DNA of 13,578 nucleotides. Origin: Actinomycetes bacterium. Lineage in GTDB: Bacteria; Actinomycetota; Thermoleophilia; Solirubrobacterales; Solirubrobacteraceae. The notes under the pieces are model-generated. The model saw nothing but the letters and a program-made list of their open reading frames with translations, was not told the origin of the DNA and made no database searches. The first letter of the stretch is position 1, and each line of letters starts with the position of its first letter. Below are positions 6,070-12,264 of the stretch, one piece after another. The translations under genes and the position numbers were made by a program. The DNA lies in the NCBI GenBank assembly GCA_023404805.1, contig JAEYAL010000275.1:1-13578 (forward strand). The letters are read 5' to 3'.

Positions 6070-7056
6070 ATGCCCCCACATGCGCGCCGCGAGAGACCTC
6101 CCGTGCCGACTCCTTCGTCGACAGCCCCTGCGAACCCGCGTCCGCTCCCCGCCCGAGCCACGGCCGGCCGAGTGGGCGGAGCGGCCCTTCTGGCCGTCGT
6201 TTCCGGGCTCGCTGCAGCTCCCGCGGCCCGCGCCGACGGCGGTGGCGTCTCGCTCAATCCCTCAGCGCAGGAGCGCGCACGCGAGATGGTCGTGCGCAAG
6301 ATCAGCTGTCTCAAAGGCTGCGCGTCGATCGACAACGCGGCGGCCGGCTCGACCCTCCGCTTCCAGGGCCCGTCGCTGGCCAAGGGCAAGCGGGTCGTCT
6401 ATCTCGGCGGCGCCGGACCCGATGACGATGTGCTGGCGAAGGTCCGCATCGTGAAGTCGGGAAGCGGCAAGCTCATCACCGCGCTGCTCCCCAAGCGCGC
6501 GAAGACCGGCCCCGTGGCGTTCGAGCTCAAGCCGGGCGCGCGGTCCAAGGCCAGCGAAGACAAGGTCGTCCTCCCCACCCCCGTCGCGGCGCTCGCCCCG
6601 TTGCCTGGCAACGGCCCGTTCTTCCCGATCCGCGGCTCGTACAAGTTCGGCACGGGCGCTGCGGCGTTCGGCGGCGGCCGTGGCCACCAGGGCCAAGACG
6701 TCTTTGCCAAATGCGGCACGCCGCTCGTCGCGGCCGAGGGCGGCAAGGTGCTCTACAGGGAGTTCCAGGCGCGCGCGGGCAACTATGTGGTGATCGACGT
6801 CGCTGGCGCCGACCGCGACGAGGCGTACATGCACCTGCGCACGCCCGCGGTCGTCGAGAAGGGCGCCGACGTCGCCGCTGGCCAGCAGATCGGCGAGGTC
6901 GGCGACACCGGCCGCGCCGACGGCTGCCACCTGCATTTCGAGCTGTGGAATGGCGCCTGGCAGGGCCTCGGCGGAGCCGCTGGGTCGCCGATCGACCCGC
7001 TGCCGACGCTCAAGGCGTGGGCCGCAGGTCCGGCCGCCGAGCCCGCGTCGCGTTAG
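6070..7056 (+). CDS. Secreted M23 family metallopeptidase (LytM-like)
   Basis: This is probably a zinc endopeptidase that cuts peptide cross-links in peptidoglycan outside the membrane. The 328-residue protein has an N-terminal signal peptide: basic residues up to 34, a hydrophobic core at 37-50, and likely cleavage after ARA near residue 55. A roughly 100-residue module (about 70-170) with Cys80 and Cys84 resembles an IPT/TIG-like fold seen in actinobacterial exported proteins. That fold call is only a guess. The M23 domain covers about 183-312. Zinc ligands are H206 and D210 (GHQGQD) and H289 (CHLHF). H255 (YMHL) and H287 are the usual catalytic histidines. Nothing essential is missing, so it should be active. 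The ATG at 6070 gives a long n-region; a GTG at 6103 would give a more ordinary signal peptide. It is monocistronic, divergent from rplM and followed by hairpin repeats. The exact bond cut is unknown. Confidence 0.9.
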   Translation: MPPHARRERPPVPTPSSTAPANPRPLPARATAGRVGGAALLAVVSGLAAAPAARADGGGVSLNPSAQERAREMVVRKISCLKGCASIDNAAAGSTLRFQGPSLAKGKRVVYLGGAGPDDDVLAKVRIVKSGSGKLITALLPKRAKTGPVAFELKPGARSKASEDKVVLPTPVAALAPLPGNGPFFPIRGSYKFGTGAAAFGGGRGHQGQDVFAKCGTPLVAAEGGKVLYREFQARAGNYVVIDVAGADRDEAYMHLRTPAVVEKGADVAAGQQIGEVGDTGRADGCHLHFELWNGAWQGLGGAAGSPIDPLPTLKAWAAGPAAEPASR

Positions 7057-7062
7057 GCGACA

Positions 7063-7108
7063 CGGCTCCGGATCCGGCGTCACCGTTTGACGCCCACCCC
7101 GGAGCGGT
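7063..7108. repeat. Nested-hairpin repeat, copy 1
   Basis: This is a 46-bp unit, 42/46 identical to the copy at 7125-7170. Outer arms are GCTCCGG (7065-7071) and CCGGAGC (7099-7105). The inner hairpin is GCGTCA (7077-7082) and TGACGC (7088-7093) with a 5-nt loop and one extra outer G-C pair. It begins 7 nt after the M23 stop and could act as a terminator of that gene or be a REP-like intergenic element. Confidence 0.75.
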
Positions 7109-7124
7109 GGATCCTCGCCCGTGG

Positions 7125-7170
7125 CGGCTCCGGATCCAGCGTCACCGCTTGACGCCCAAACCGGAGCGGT
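7125..7170. repeat. Nested-hairpin repeat, copy 2
   Basis: This is the second copy of the 46-bp unit, starting 62 bp after the first. Outer arms are at 7127-7133 and 7161-7167, and inner arms at 7139-7144 and 7150-7155. The four differences from copy 1 fall mostly in the loop and in the spacer between stems, so both stems are preserved. Transcripts from either strand could fold. It ends 33 nt before the next gene. Confidence 0.75.
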
Positions 7171-7189
7171 CAAGAGCCGCGAGGGCGGC

Positions 7190-7195
7190 TACCCT
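7190..7195 (+). promoter_or_regulatory. Candidate -10 box giving a leaderless transcript
   Basis: TACCCT fits TANNNT and ends 8 nt before the GTG at 7204. Transcription would therefore start at or within a base or two of the start codon. The region before that GTG has no Shine-Dalgarno (it reads CCTCCTGCTCC), which agrees with leaderless translation, a common mode in actinobacteria. No standard -35 is visible. Confidence 0.4.
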
Positions 7196-7203
7196 CCTGC
7201 TCC

Positions 7204-8043
7204 GTGCCCGCCGACCGCCGCGCTGATCTCAAGGCTGACTGCAGCCAGTGTTTCGGCCTGTGCTGTGTGGCGTTGCCGTTCGCCAAGACCTCGGACTTCG
7301 CGATCGACAAGTCGTACGGCGAGCCGTGCCCGAACCTGCAGGACGACTTCAGCTGCCGCATCCATGCGCAGCTGCGCGACCGCGGGTTTCGCGGTTGCAC
7401 GGTCTACGAGTGCTTTGGTGCGGGCCAGCGGACGTCGCAGGTCACGTTTGAGGGCGTGTCGTGGCGGCAGGACAACGACACCGCCTATCCGATGTTTGAG
7501 GCGTATTCGGTCCAGCGGGTGCTGCACGAGCTGCTCTGGTACTTGGCGGAAGCGCTGGAACGCCCGGCCGCGGCGATGCTCGGCAACGCGCTCCAGGTGG
7601 CGTTCGACGACACCGAGCGCCTCACGCAGCTCGCGCCCGAGGATCTGCTCGCGCTCGACGTCGAGGCGCACCGCGAGCCGCTCAGCGACTTGCTCCGCGA
7701 GGCCAGCGTGCTGGTCCGTGAGGACGCGATCGCCAGCTTCCGCCGCGACCGCGCGCGCGGTGGGAAAAAGCCGGGTCGCGGCCCGGACTTCATCGGCGCC
7801 GACCTGCGCGGCGCGGACTTCCGCGGCGCCGACCTGCGCGGCGCCTACCTGATCGCGGCCAACCTCTCGCGCGCCGACCTGCGCGTGGCCGACCTCATCG
7901 GCGCCGACCTGCGCGACGCCGACCTGCGCGGCGCCGACCTGCGGGACTCGCTGTTCCTCACGCAGACCCAGCTGAACGCCGCCAAGGGCGATGCCGCGAC
8001 GAAGCTGCCCGAGACGCTGGAGCGCCCCGGGCATTGGGGCTAA
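7204..8043 (+). CDS. YkgJ-like cysteine-rich N-terminus with pentapeptide-repeat C-terminus
   Basis: The function is unknown. Residues 13-70 hold eight cysteines: C13, C16, C20, C21 (DCSQCFGLCC), then C42, C51, C65 and C70. The spacing is like the YkgJ/zinc-or-iron-chelating cluster family, so a bound metal or Fe-S cluster is likely. Residues 100-180 look helical. Residues 194-260 form about twelve pentapeptide repeats of A(D/N)LRx type, expected to make a right-handed quadrilateral beta-helix. There is no signal peptide or membrane segment, so it is probably cytoplasmic. I recall similar proteins annotated simply as pentapeptide repeat proteins in other actinobacteria. That is memory, not a search. 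The GTG at 7204 is the likely start, seemingly leaderless. The gene stands alone between the hairpin repeats and a convergent terminator. DNA mimicry as in MfpA/Qnr is possible, but nothing here proves it. Confidence 0.85.
   Translation: MPADRRADLKADCSQCFGLCCVALPFAKTSDFAIDKSYGEPCPNLQDDFSCRIHAQLRDRGFRGCTVYECFGAGQRTSQVTFEGVSWRQDNDTAYPMFEAYSVQRVLHELLWYLAEALERPAAAMLGNALQVAFDDTERLTQLAPEDLLALDVEAHREPLSDLLREASVLVREDAIASFRRDRARGGKKPGRGPDFIGADLRGADFRGADLRGAYLIAANLSRADLRVADLIGADLRDADLRGADLRDSLFLTQTQLNAAKGDAATKLPETLERPGHWG
7787..7948 (+). repeat. Coding tandem 15-bp repeats (pentapeptide region)
   Basis: Near-identical 15-bp units (core GACCTGCGCGGCGCC) repeat in frame and encode the A(D/N)LRG-type pentapeptides. 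Low divergence among several units suggests recent expansion or gene conversion, and the copy number could vary between strains. Confidence 0.8.
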
Positions 8044-8202
8044 GCGCTGGGACCGGATGGCGTGTGAGCGAGAGATCGCGCCGCAGACTTCGTTCCGCCG
8101 GACTGGTTAGGCCGCTAGGCCGGGCGAGTTGCGACGGGACGGACTGCCCGCCGCAGGCGCCTTCATCCGGCCTTCGATATGCGGAGGGGCTACAGAGCGC
8201 CC

Positions 8203-8227
8203 CGCAGGCGAGATCTGCTCGCCTGCG
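8203..8227. terminator. Bidirectional hairpin between convergent genes
   Basis: CGCAGGCGAG (8203-8212) and CTCGCCTGCG (8218-8227) form a perfect 10-bp stem with a 5-nt loop. It lies 6 nt beyond the guaA stop on the minus strand and about 160 nt after the plus-strand gene, so it can end transcription from both sides. No T-tract is present. The remaining 8044-8202 shows no convincing gene or RNA. Confidence 0.6.
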
Positions 8228-8233
8228 ATCGGC

Positions 8234-9823
8234 CTACTCCCACTCGATCGTTCCGGGCGGCTTGCTCGTGATGTCGAGCAGGACCCGGTTGACGTCGCGG
8301 AGCTCGCCCATCATGCGGGCGGCGACGCGTTCGAGGAGGTCGTAGGGCAGGCGGGCCCAGTCGGCGGTCATGGCGTCGTCGGAGGTGACGGCGCGGATGC
8401 CGACGGCGTAGCCGTAAGTGCGCTCGTCGCCCTGGACGCCGACCGTGCGGATGCCCGGCAGGACGCAGAACGACTGCCAGAGCTCGCGGTAGAGGTCGGC
8501 GCCGCGGATCTCCTCCTGGAGAATCGCGTCGGCGTCGCGGAGGATCTGCAGGCGCTCCTTCGTGACCTCTTGGCCGACGATGCGGATGCCGAGGCCCGGG
8601 CCGGGGAACGGCTGGCGCCAGACGAGGCGCTCGGGCAGGCCGAGCTCGAGGCCGACCGCGCGGACCTCGTCCTTGAAGAGCGTGCGCAGCGGCTCGACGA
8701 GCTCGAACTGGAGGTCGTCCGGCAGGCCGCCCACGTTGTGGTGGCTCTTGATCGTCGACGAGCCCGGACCGCCGCCGGACTCGATCACGTCGGAGTAGAG
8801 CGTGCCCTGCACGAGGTAGTCGGCGTCGCCGAGCTTGCGGGCCTCCTCCTCGAAGACGCGGATGAACTCGCCGCCGATGATCTTGCGCTTCGTCTCGGGG
8901 TCGGTGGTGCCCGCGAGCTTGTCGATGAAGCGGTCGGCAGCGTCAACCGCCACGAGGGGGATGTGGTACTGGTCGCGGAACGCCGCGACGACCTGCTCGC
9001 CCTCGTTCTTGCGCATCAGGCCGTGGTCGACGAAGACGCACGTGAGCTGGTCGCCGATGGCCTTGTGGACGAGGACCGCGGCGACGGACGAGTCGACGCC
9101 GCCGGAGAGGCCGCAGATGACCTTCTTGTCGCCGACCTGCTCGCGGATGCGGCGGATCTGGTCGTCGACGATGTTGGCGGCCGACCACGTGAGCGACAGC
9201 CCAGCGATGTCCTGCAGGAAGCGCTTGAGCACCGCCTGGCCATGAGGGGTGTGCACGACCTCGGGGTGGTACTGGATGCCGTAGATGCCACGCTCGACGC
9301 TCTCGAGCGCTGCGACCGGCGAACTCGTCGACGAAGCAAGCGCGGTGAACCCGGGCGGCGCCTCGTAGACGGTGTCGCGGTGGCTCATCCACACCGGCTG
9401 CTCGTCCGGGAGTCCGGCGAGCAGTTTGCCGCCGGTGCTGACGGTGAGGTCGGACCGGCCGTACTCGCCGATGTCGGCCGCTTCGACGCGGCCGCCAAGC
9501 GCATGCGCCAGGAGCTGCATGCCGTAACAGATGCCCAGGACCGGGACTCCAAGCTCGAGCAGCGCGGTGTCGAGCTCAGGAGCACCCGGCGCGTACACCG
9601 AGGCGGGCCCGCCGGACAAGATGATCGCCTGCGGCGGGTTCTTGGTGACCTGCTCGACCCCGACATGGGCCGGGATCAGCTCGGAGTACGCCCCCAGCTC
9701 GCGCACGCGGCGTGCGATGAGCTGGGAGTACTGGCCTCCGAAGTCGAGCACGACGACCCGCTCGTGAGCGGCCGTCGCCGGCCCCTCCGCGATCGTCTGA
9801 GGGGCCTCGGTGGGGCTCGTCAC
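8234..9823 (-). CDS. guaA: GMP synthase (glutamine-hydrolysing)
   Basis: GuaA converts XMP to GMP with ATP and glutamine, the last step of de novo guanine nucleotide synthesis. The 529-residue length is normal. The class I amidotransferase domain (about 22-208) has VLDFGGQYSQLIARR, the nucleophile Cys99 in GICYGMQ, and His186/Glu188 in YHPEV. The ATP pyrophosphatase domain starts near 213 and has the P-loop SGGVDSS (240-246). The C-terminal dimerisation domain ends with the canonical KPPGTIEWE. The GTG at 9823 begins 7 nt after the guaB3 stop, with GGAAAG (9834-9839) about 10 nt before it. The first 21 residues before the amidotransferase domain are not conserved family sequence as far as I know. 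It is the second gene of the guaB3-guaA operon and is followed by a strong hairpin. Confidence 0.98.
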   Translation of the reverse strand: MTSPTEAPQTIAEGPATAAHERVVVLDFGGQYSQLIARRVRELGAYSELIPAHVGVEQVTKNPPQAIILSGGPASVYAPGAPELDTALLELGVPVLGICYGMQLLAHALGGRVEAADIGEYGRSDLTVSTGGKLLAGLPDEQPVWMSHRDTVYEAPPGFTALASSTSSPVAALESVERGIYGIQYHPEVVHTPHGQAVLKRFLQDIAGLSLTWSAANIVDDQIRRIREQVGDKKVICGLSGGVDSSVAAVLVHKAIGDQLTCVFVDHGLMRKNEGEQVVAAFRDQYHIPLVAVDAADRFIDKLAGTTDPETKRKIIGGEFIRVFEEEARKLGDADYLVQGTLYSDVIESGGGPGSSTIKSHHNVGGLPDDLQFELVEPLRTLFKDEVRAVGLELGLPERLVWRQPFPGPGLGIRIVGQEVTKERLQILRDADAILQEEIRGADLYRELWQSFCVLPGIRTVGVQGDERTYGYAVGIRAVTSDDAMTADWARLPYDLLERVAARMMGELRDVNRVLLDITSKPPGTIEWE

Positions 9824-9830
9824 GCCGTGG

Positions 9831-11009
9831 CTACTTTCCGCCGCGCGCGCCCATGCCGACGCCCTGCGTCGACTGGAGCAGCTTGCCTTCGGTCTGCAGC
9901 GACGGCGCGACCATGACCTCGGCGCGGTGGAACTCGGCGATGTCCTTGTAGCCGGTCGTCGCCATCGACGTGCGCAGCGCGCCCATCAGGTTGAACGTGC
10001 CGTCGTTCTCGTGGGCCGGCCCCGTGAGGATCTCCTCGAGGGTGCCGTTCTGCACGGTCTGCACGCGAGCGCCGCGGGGAAGGTCCGGGTGGAACGTCGC
10101 CATGCCCCAGTGGAAGCCACGGCCGGGCGCCTCATGGGCGCGCGCCAGCGGCGAGCCGATCATCACGGAGTCCGCGCCACAGGCGAAGGCCTTGGAGATG
10201 TCGCCACCGGTGCGCATGCCGCCGTCGGCGATCACCTGCACGTAGTCGCCGGTCTCGAGCATGTGCTGGAGACGGGCAGCTGCGACATCAGCGATGGCCG
10301 TGGCCTGCGGGACGCCGAGGCCGAGGACGCCGCGCGTGGTGCACGCTGCGCCCGGGCCGACACCGACGAGCACGCCGGCCGCGCCGGTGCGCATGAGGTG
10401 CAGGCCGGCGTGGTAGCTCGCGCAGCCGCCGACGACGACCGGGATGCCGACCTCGCGGATGAACTCCTTGAGATTGAGCGGCGGACGCGACTCATCCTCC
10501 GAGACGTGCTCGGCCGAGACGACGGTGCCCTGGATGACGAGGATGTCGAGGCCGGCGTCGAGCGCGGCCTCGTAGTGCTCGGCCACGCGCTGCGGCGTGA
10601 GCGAGGCGGCGACGACCACGCCCTGCTCCTTGATCTCGCGGATGCGCTGCGGGATCAGGTGCGGCTTGATCGGCTCCTGGTAGATGCGCTGCATCTCACG
10701 GGTGGCCTCGTCCTTCGGCAGCTTCGAGATCCGCTCGAGCTGCTCGTCGGCGTCCTCGTAGCGCGTGAACACGCCCTCGAGGTTGAGCACGGCCAGACCG
10801 CCGAGCTTGCCGATGATGCCCGCGGTCGTCGGCGAGACGACGCCGTCCATCGCAGAAGCGAGCAGCGGCAGCTCGAAGCGGTAGTCGCCGAGCTTCCACG
10901 AGATGTCGACGTCATCGGGGTCGCGGGTCCGGCGGGAAGGAACGATCGCGATGTCGTCGAACCCATAGGCGCGGCGCGCCTTCTTGCCTCGACCGATCTC
11001 AATCTCCAT
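9831..11009 (-). CDS. guaB3: GuaB3 family IMP dehydrogenase
   Basis: It oxidises IMP to XMP with NAD+, feeding GuaA directly next door. At 392 residues it lacks the CBS (Bateman) domains of standard GuaB and runs as a single TIM barrel, which is typical of the GuaB3 group in actinobacteria and some other lineages. Motifs: YGFDDIAIVPS (15-25), ASAMDGVVSP (51-60), and the catalytic loop GVGPGAACTTR (216-226) with Cys223. ADGGMRTGGDISKA (261-274) binds phosphate. The flap and C-terminal part ends GYKDIAEFHRAEVMVAPSL. The ATG at 11009 has GAGG about 11 nt upstream. It has a roughly 100-nt leader with palindromes, and a promoter-like element at 11122-11138 shared with glmS. Mycobacterial GuaB3 homologues were long of uncertain activity, so strict IMPDH function is likely but not proven by sequence alone. 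Confidence 0.93.
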   Translation of the reverse strand: MEIEIGRGKKARRAYGFDDIAIVPSRRTRDPDDVDISWKLGDYRFELPLLASAMDGVVSPTTAGIIGKLGGLAVLNLEGVFTRYEDADEQLERISKLPKDEATREMQRIYQEPIKPHLIPQRIREIKEQGVVVAASLTPQRVAEHYEAALDAGLDILVIQGTVVSAEHVSEDESRPPLNLKEFIREVGIPVVVGGCASYHAGLHLMRTGAAGVLVGVGPGAACTTRGVLGLGVPQATAIADVAAARLQHMLETGDYVQVIADGGMRTGGDISKAFACGADSVMIGSPLARAHEAPGRGFHWGMATFHPDLPRGARVQTVQNGTLEEILTGPAHENDGTFNLMGALRTSMATTGYKDIAEFHRAEVMVAPSLQTEGKLLQSTQGVGMGARGGK

Positions 11010-11038
11010 GCGTGGTGCAGCCTCAGGGTGGTCGAACT

Positions 11039-11055
11039 GCCCCGAACGCCGGGGC
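11039..11055 (-). other. Hairpin in the guaB3 leader
   Basis: GCCCCG (11039-11044) and CGGGGC (11050-11055) form a 6-bp GC stem with a 5-nt loop, 30 nt upstream of the guaB3 ATG. It may modulate initiation or attenuation. It does not match any purine riboswitch core that I recognise. Confidence 0.35.
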
Positions 11056-11076
11056 GGCAGATGAACGAACGCGCTG

Positions 11077-11086
11077 GCACCGGTGC
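11077..11086. promoter_or_regulatory. 10-bp perfect palindrome in the guaB3 leader
   Basis: GCACCGGTGC is a perfect palindrome located between the promoter-like element and guaB3. It could be a repressor half-site pair or part of leader RNA structure. The function is unknown. Confidence 0.25.
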
Positions 11087-11121
11087 TGCCTGAGAGGGTC
11101 AGCGACCAGTACCGGAACTCA

Positions 11122-11138
11122 CGACTCTAGCAACGTGG
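11122..11138 (-). promoter_or_regulatory. Promoter-like element upstream of guaB3, shared with glmS
   Basis: The minus strand reads CCACGTTGCTAGAGTCG with a TANNNT-type -10 (TAGAGT). It is 16/17 identical to 3381-3397. It lies 113 nt upstream of the guaB3 ATG, which would leave a leader of about 100 nt. The flanking bases are not conserved between the two sites, so the match is a discrete element and not a duplicated region. Confidence 0.5.
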
Positions 11139-11266
11139 CCGGCGTTTCCAGCGCTTGCGGGCGCGACCCCGCCACATGCAGGAAGTTCCCGAGAACTCGG
11201 GCGTTCCAAGGGTTTCGAGGCGTCTTCTTGCCCTGGCTCACACCGCGAAGTGGAGCAACCGCACGC

Positions 11267-11299
11267 AACCGCCCGCCTTGGGCCGTTATCCGGGCGGTT
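11267..11299 (-). terminator. Hairpin overlapping the sugar kinase stop codon, candidate terminator
   Basis: AACCGCCCG (11267-11275) and CGGGCGGTT (11291-11299) form a perfect 9-bp stem with a 15-nt loop. The outer base of the stem is the last base of the kinase TGA (11299-11301). No T-tract follows on the minus strand. It separates the dacA-kinase pair from the guaB3 promoter. The rest of 11139-11266 shows no gene. Confidence 0.5.
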
Positions 11300-12264
11300 C
11301 AGGCTGCGGCCGAGTCGACTTCGAGCTCGGCGACCTCGACCATCTCCGACAGCCGGGCCACCTCCCCCGCGTCGACGACGCCGGCGCCGAGGCGCTGCGT
11401 GGAGTCGGCACCGCACGCGACCGCGTAACGGAGCGCGTCGGCGTCCGACCGGCCCTGGTAGCGGGCGGCGACGAACCCGGCCAGAAACGCGTCGCCGGCG
11501 CCGATCGGCGCGATCGCCTCGCGCTGCGGGATCCGCGCGCGCTGGACCTTGGTGCCCTGGCCGTCCTTGAGGGCGGCTGCGCAGCCGTCGGGCAGGGTGA
11601 TCAGCGCCTCCTGCGGGCCGAGGCGGCGGACCGCGCTGAGCGCGTCGATCAGCTCGTCGTCGGCGTCGCCGGAGAACTCGTAGCCGACGAGCTCCTCAGC
11701 CTCGCGGCGGTTCGGCGAGATGATGGCCGGGCCTGAGCGCACCGCGTGGTTGAGGACCTCGCCTTCAGCGTCGACCGCGACCGTGACGCCCGTCGAGCGC
11801 AGGTCGCGGACGAGCTCTCCGTAGAGCGTCGGCTCAACGCCGCGCGGCAGCGAGCCTGCGAACACGACGATCGCGGCGCCCGACGCGAGGTAGAGGAGCT
11901 TGTCGCGGAACAGCTCGACCTCGGCCTCGGTCACCTGAGGACCGCGCTCGTTGATCTCGGTCTGGATGCCGTTGGTCGGGTCCAGCAGGGCGGTGTTGGT
12001 GCGGGATTCCTCGCGGATGCGCACGAAGTCGGAGAGGACCTGCTCGGCGGTGAGCGCCTCGACGATGCGGGTGCCGGTCGGGCCGCCCTGGAAGCCGGTG
12101 GCGATCACGGGGACGCCGAGCCGCTTCAGCGTGCGCGCGACGTTGACGCCCTTGCCGCCCGGCAGGGTGCCCTGCTCGACCGTGCGGTGACGGCGGCCGG
12201 GCTGGAAGTTGGGCACGATCAACGTCTTGTCGATCGCGGCGTTGAGAGTGACCGTGATGATCAT
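11299..12264 (-). CDS. 1-phosphofructokinase family hexose kinase (PfkB superfamily)
   Basis: The likely reaction is ATP-dependent phosphorylation of a sugar phosphate such as fructose-1-P, fructose-6-P or tagatose-6-P. The sequence does not settle the substrate. At 321 residues it has the FruK/LacC-type start MIITVTLNAAIDKTL, PfkB signature 1 around GGKGVNVAR (36-44), GSLPRGV (137-143) typical of the FruK/LacC/PfkB branch, SPNRREAEEL (183-192), and signature 2 PIGAGDAFLAGF (253-264) with catalytic base Asp258. All catalytic elements are present. The ATG at 12264 overlaps the carboxypeptidase stop as ATGA, so translation is coupled, and no separate Shine-Dalgarno is evident. No PTS or transcription regulator gene lies nearby, which argues against a standard fructose PTS operon. 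It ends in a hairpin. Confidence 0.9.
   Translation of the reverse strand: MIITVTLNAAIDKTLIVPNFQPGRRHRTVEQGTLPGGKGVNVARTLKRLGVPVIATGFQGGPTGTRIVEALTAEQVLSDFVRIREESRTNTALLDPTNGIQTEINERGPQVTEAEVELFRDKLLYLASGAAIVVFAGSLPRGVEPTLYGELVRDLRSTGVTVAVDAEGEVLNHAVRSGPAIISPNRREAEELVGYEFSGDADDELIDALSAVRRLGPQEALITLPDGCAAALKDGQGTKVQRARIPQREAIAPIGAGDAFLAGFVAARYQGRSDADALRYAVACGADSTQRLGAGVVDAGEVARLSEMVEVAELEVDSAAA

Noticed and set aside
6070..6102. Whether the first 11 codons of the M23 gene are real
   Set aside because: Not reported as a finding. Both ATG 6070 and GTG 6103 are plausible starts, and the sequence does not decide between them.
7787..7948. Short tandem repeats that could resemble a CRISPR array
   Set aside because: They are contiguous 15-bp in-frame units without unique spacers, and they encode a pentapeptide-repeat domain.
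8100..8160. Possible tRNA or small RNA around the TAGGCC direct repeat
   Set aside because: No cloverleaf, T-loop GTTCRA sequence or acceptor pairing could be formed.
8129..11093. Long plus-strand frames (595 and 427 codons) opposite guaA and guaB3
   Set aside because: They are Asp/Glu/Arg-rich antisense artefacts of GC-rich coding sequence. GuaA and GuaB3 on the minus strand are unambiguous.
11088..11100. CTCTCAGGCA on the minus strand, identical to a conserved glycine riboswitch segment
   Set aside because: The other conserved glycine aptamer parts (GCCGAAGG-type and GGACAG-type segments) are absent and the downstream gene is guaB3, so it is likely a chance 10-base match.
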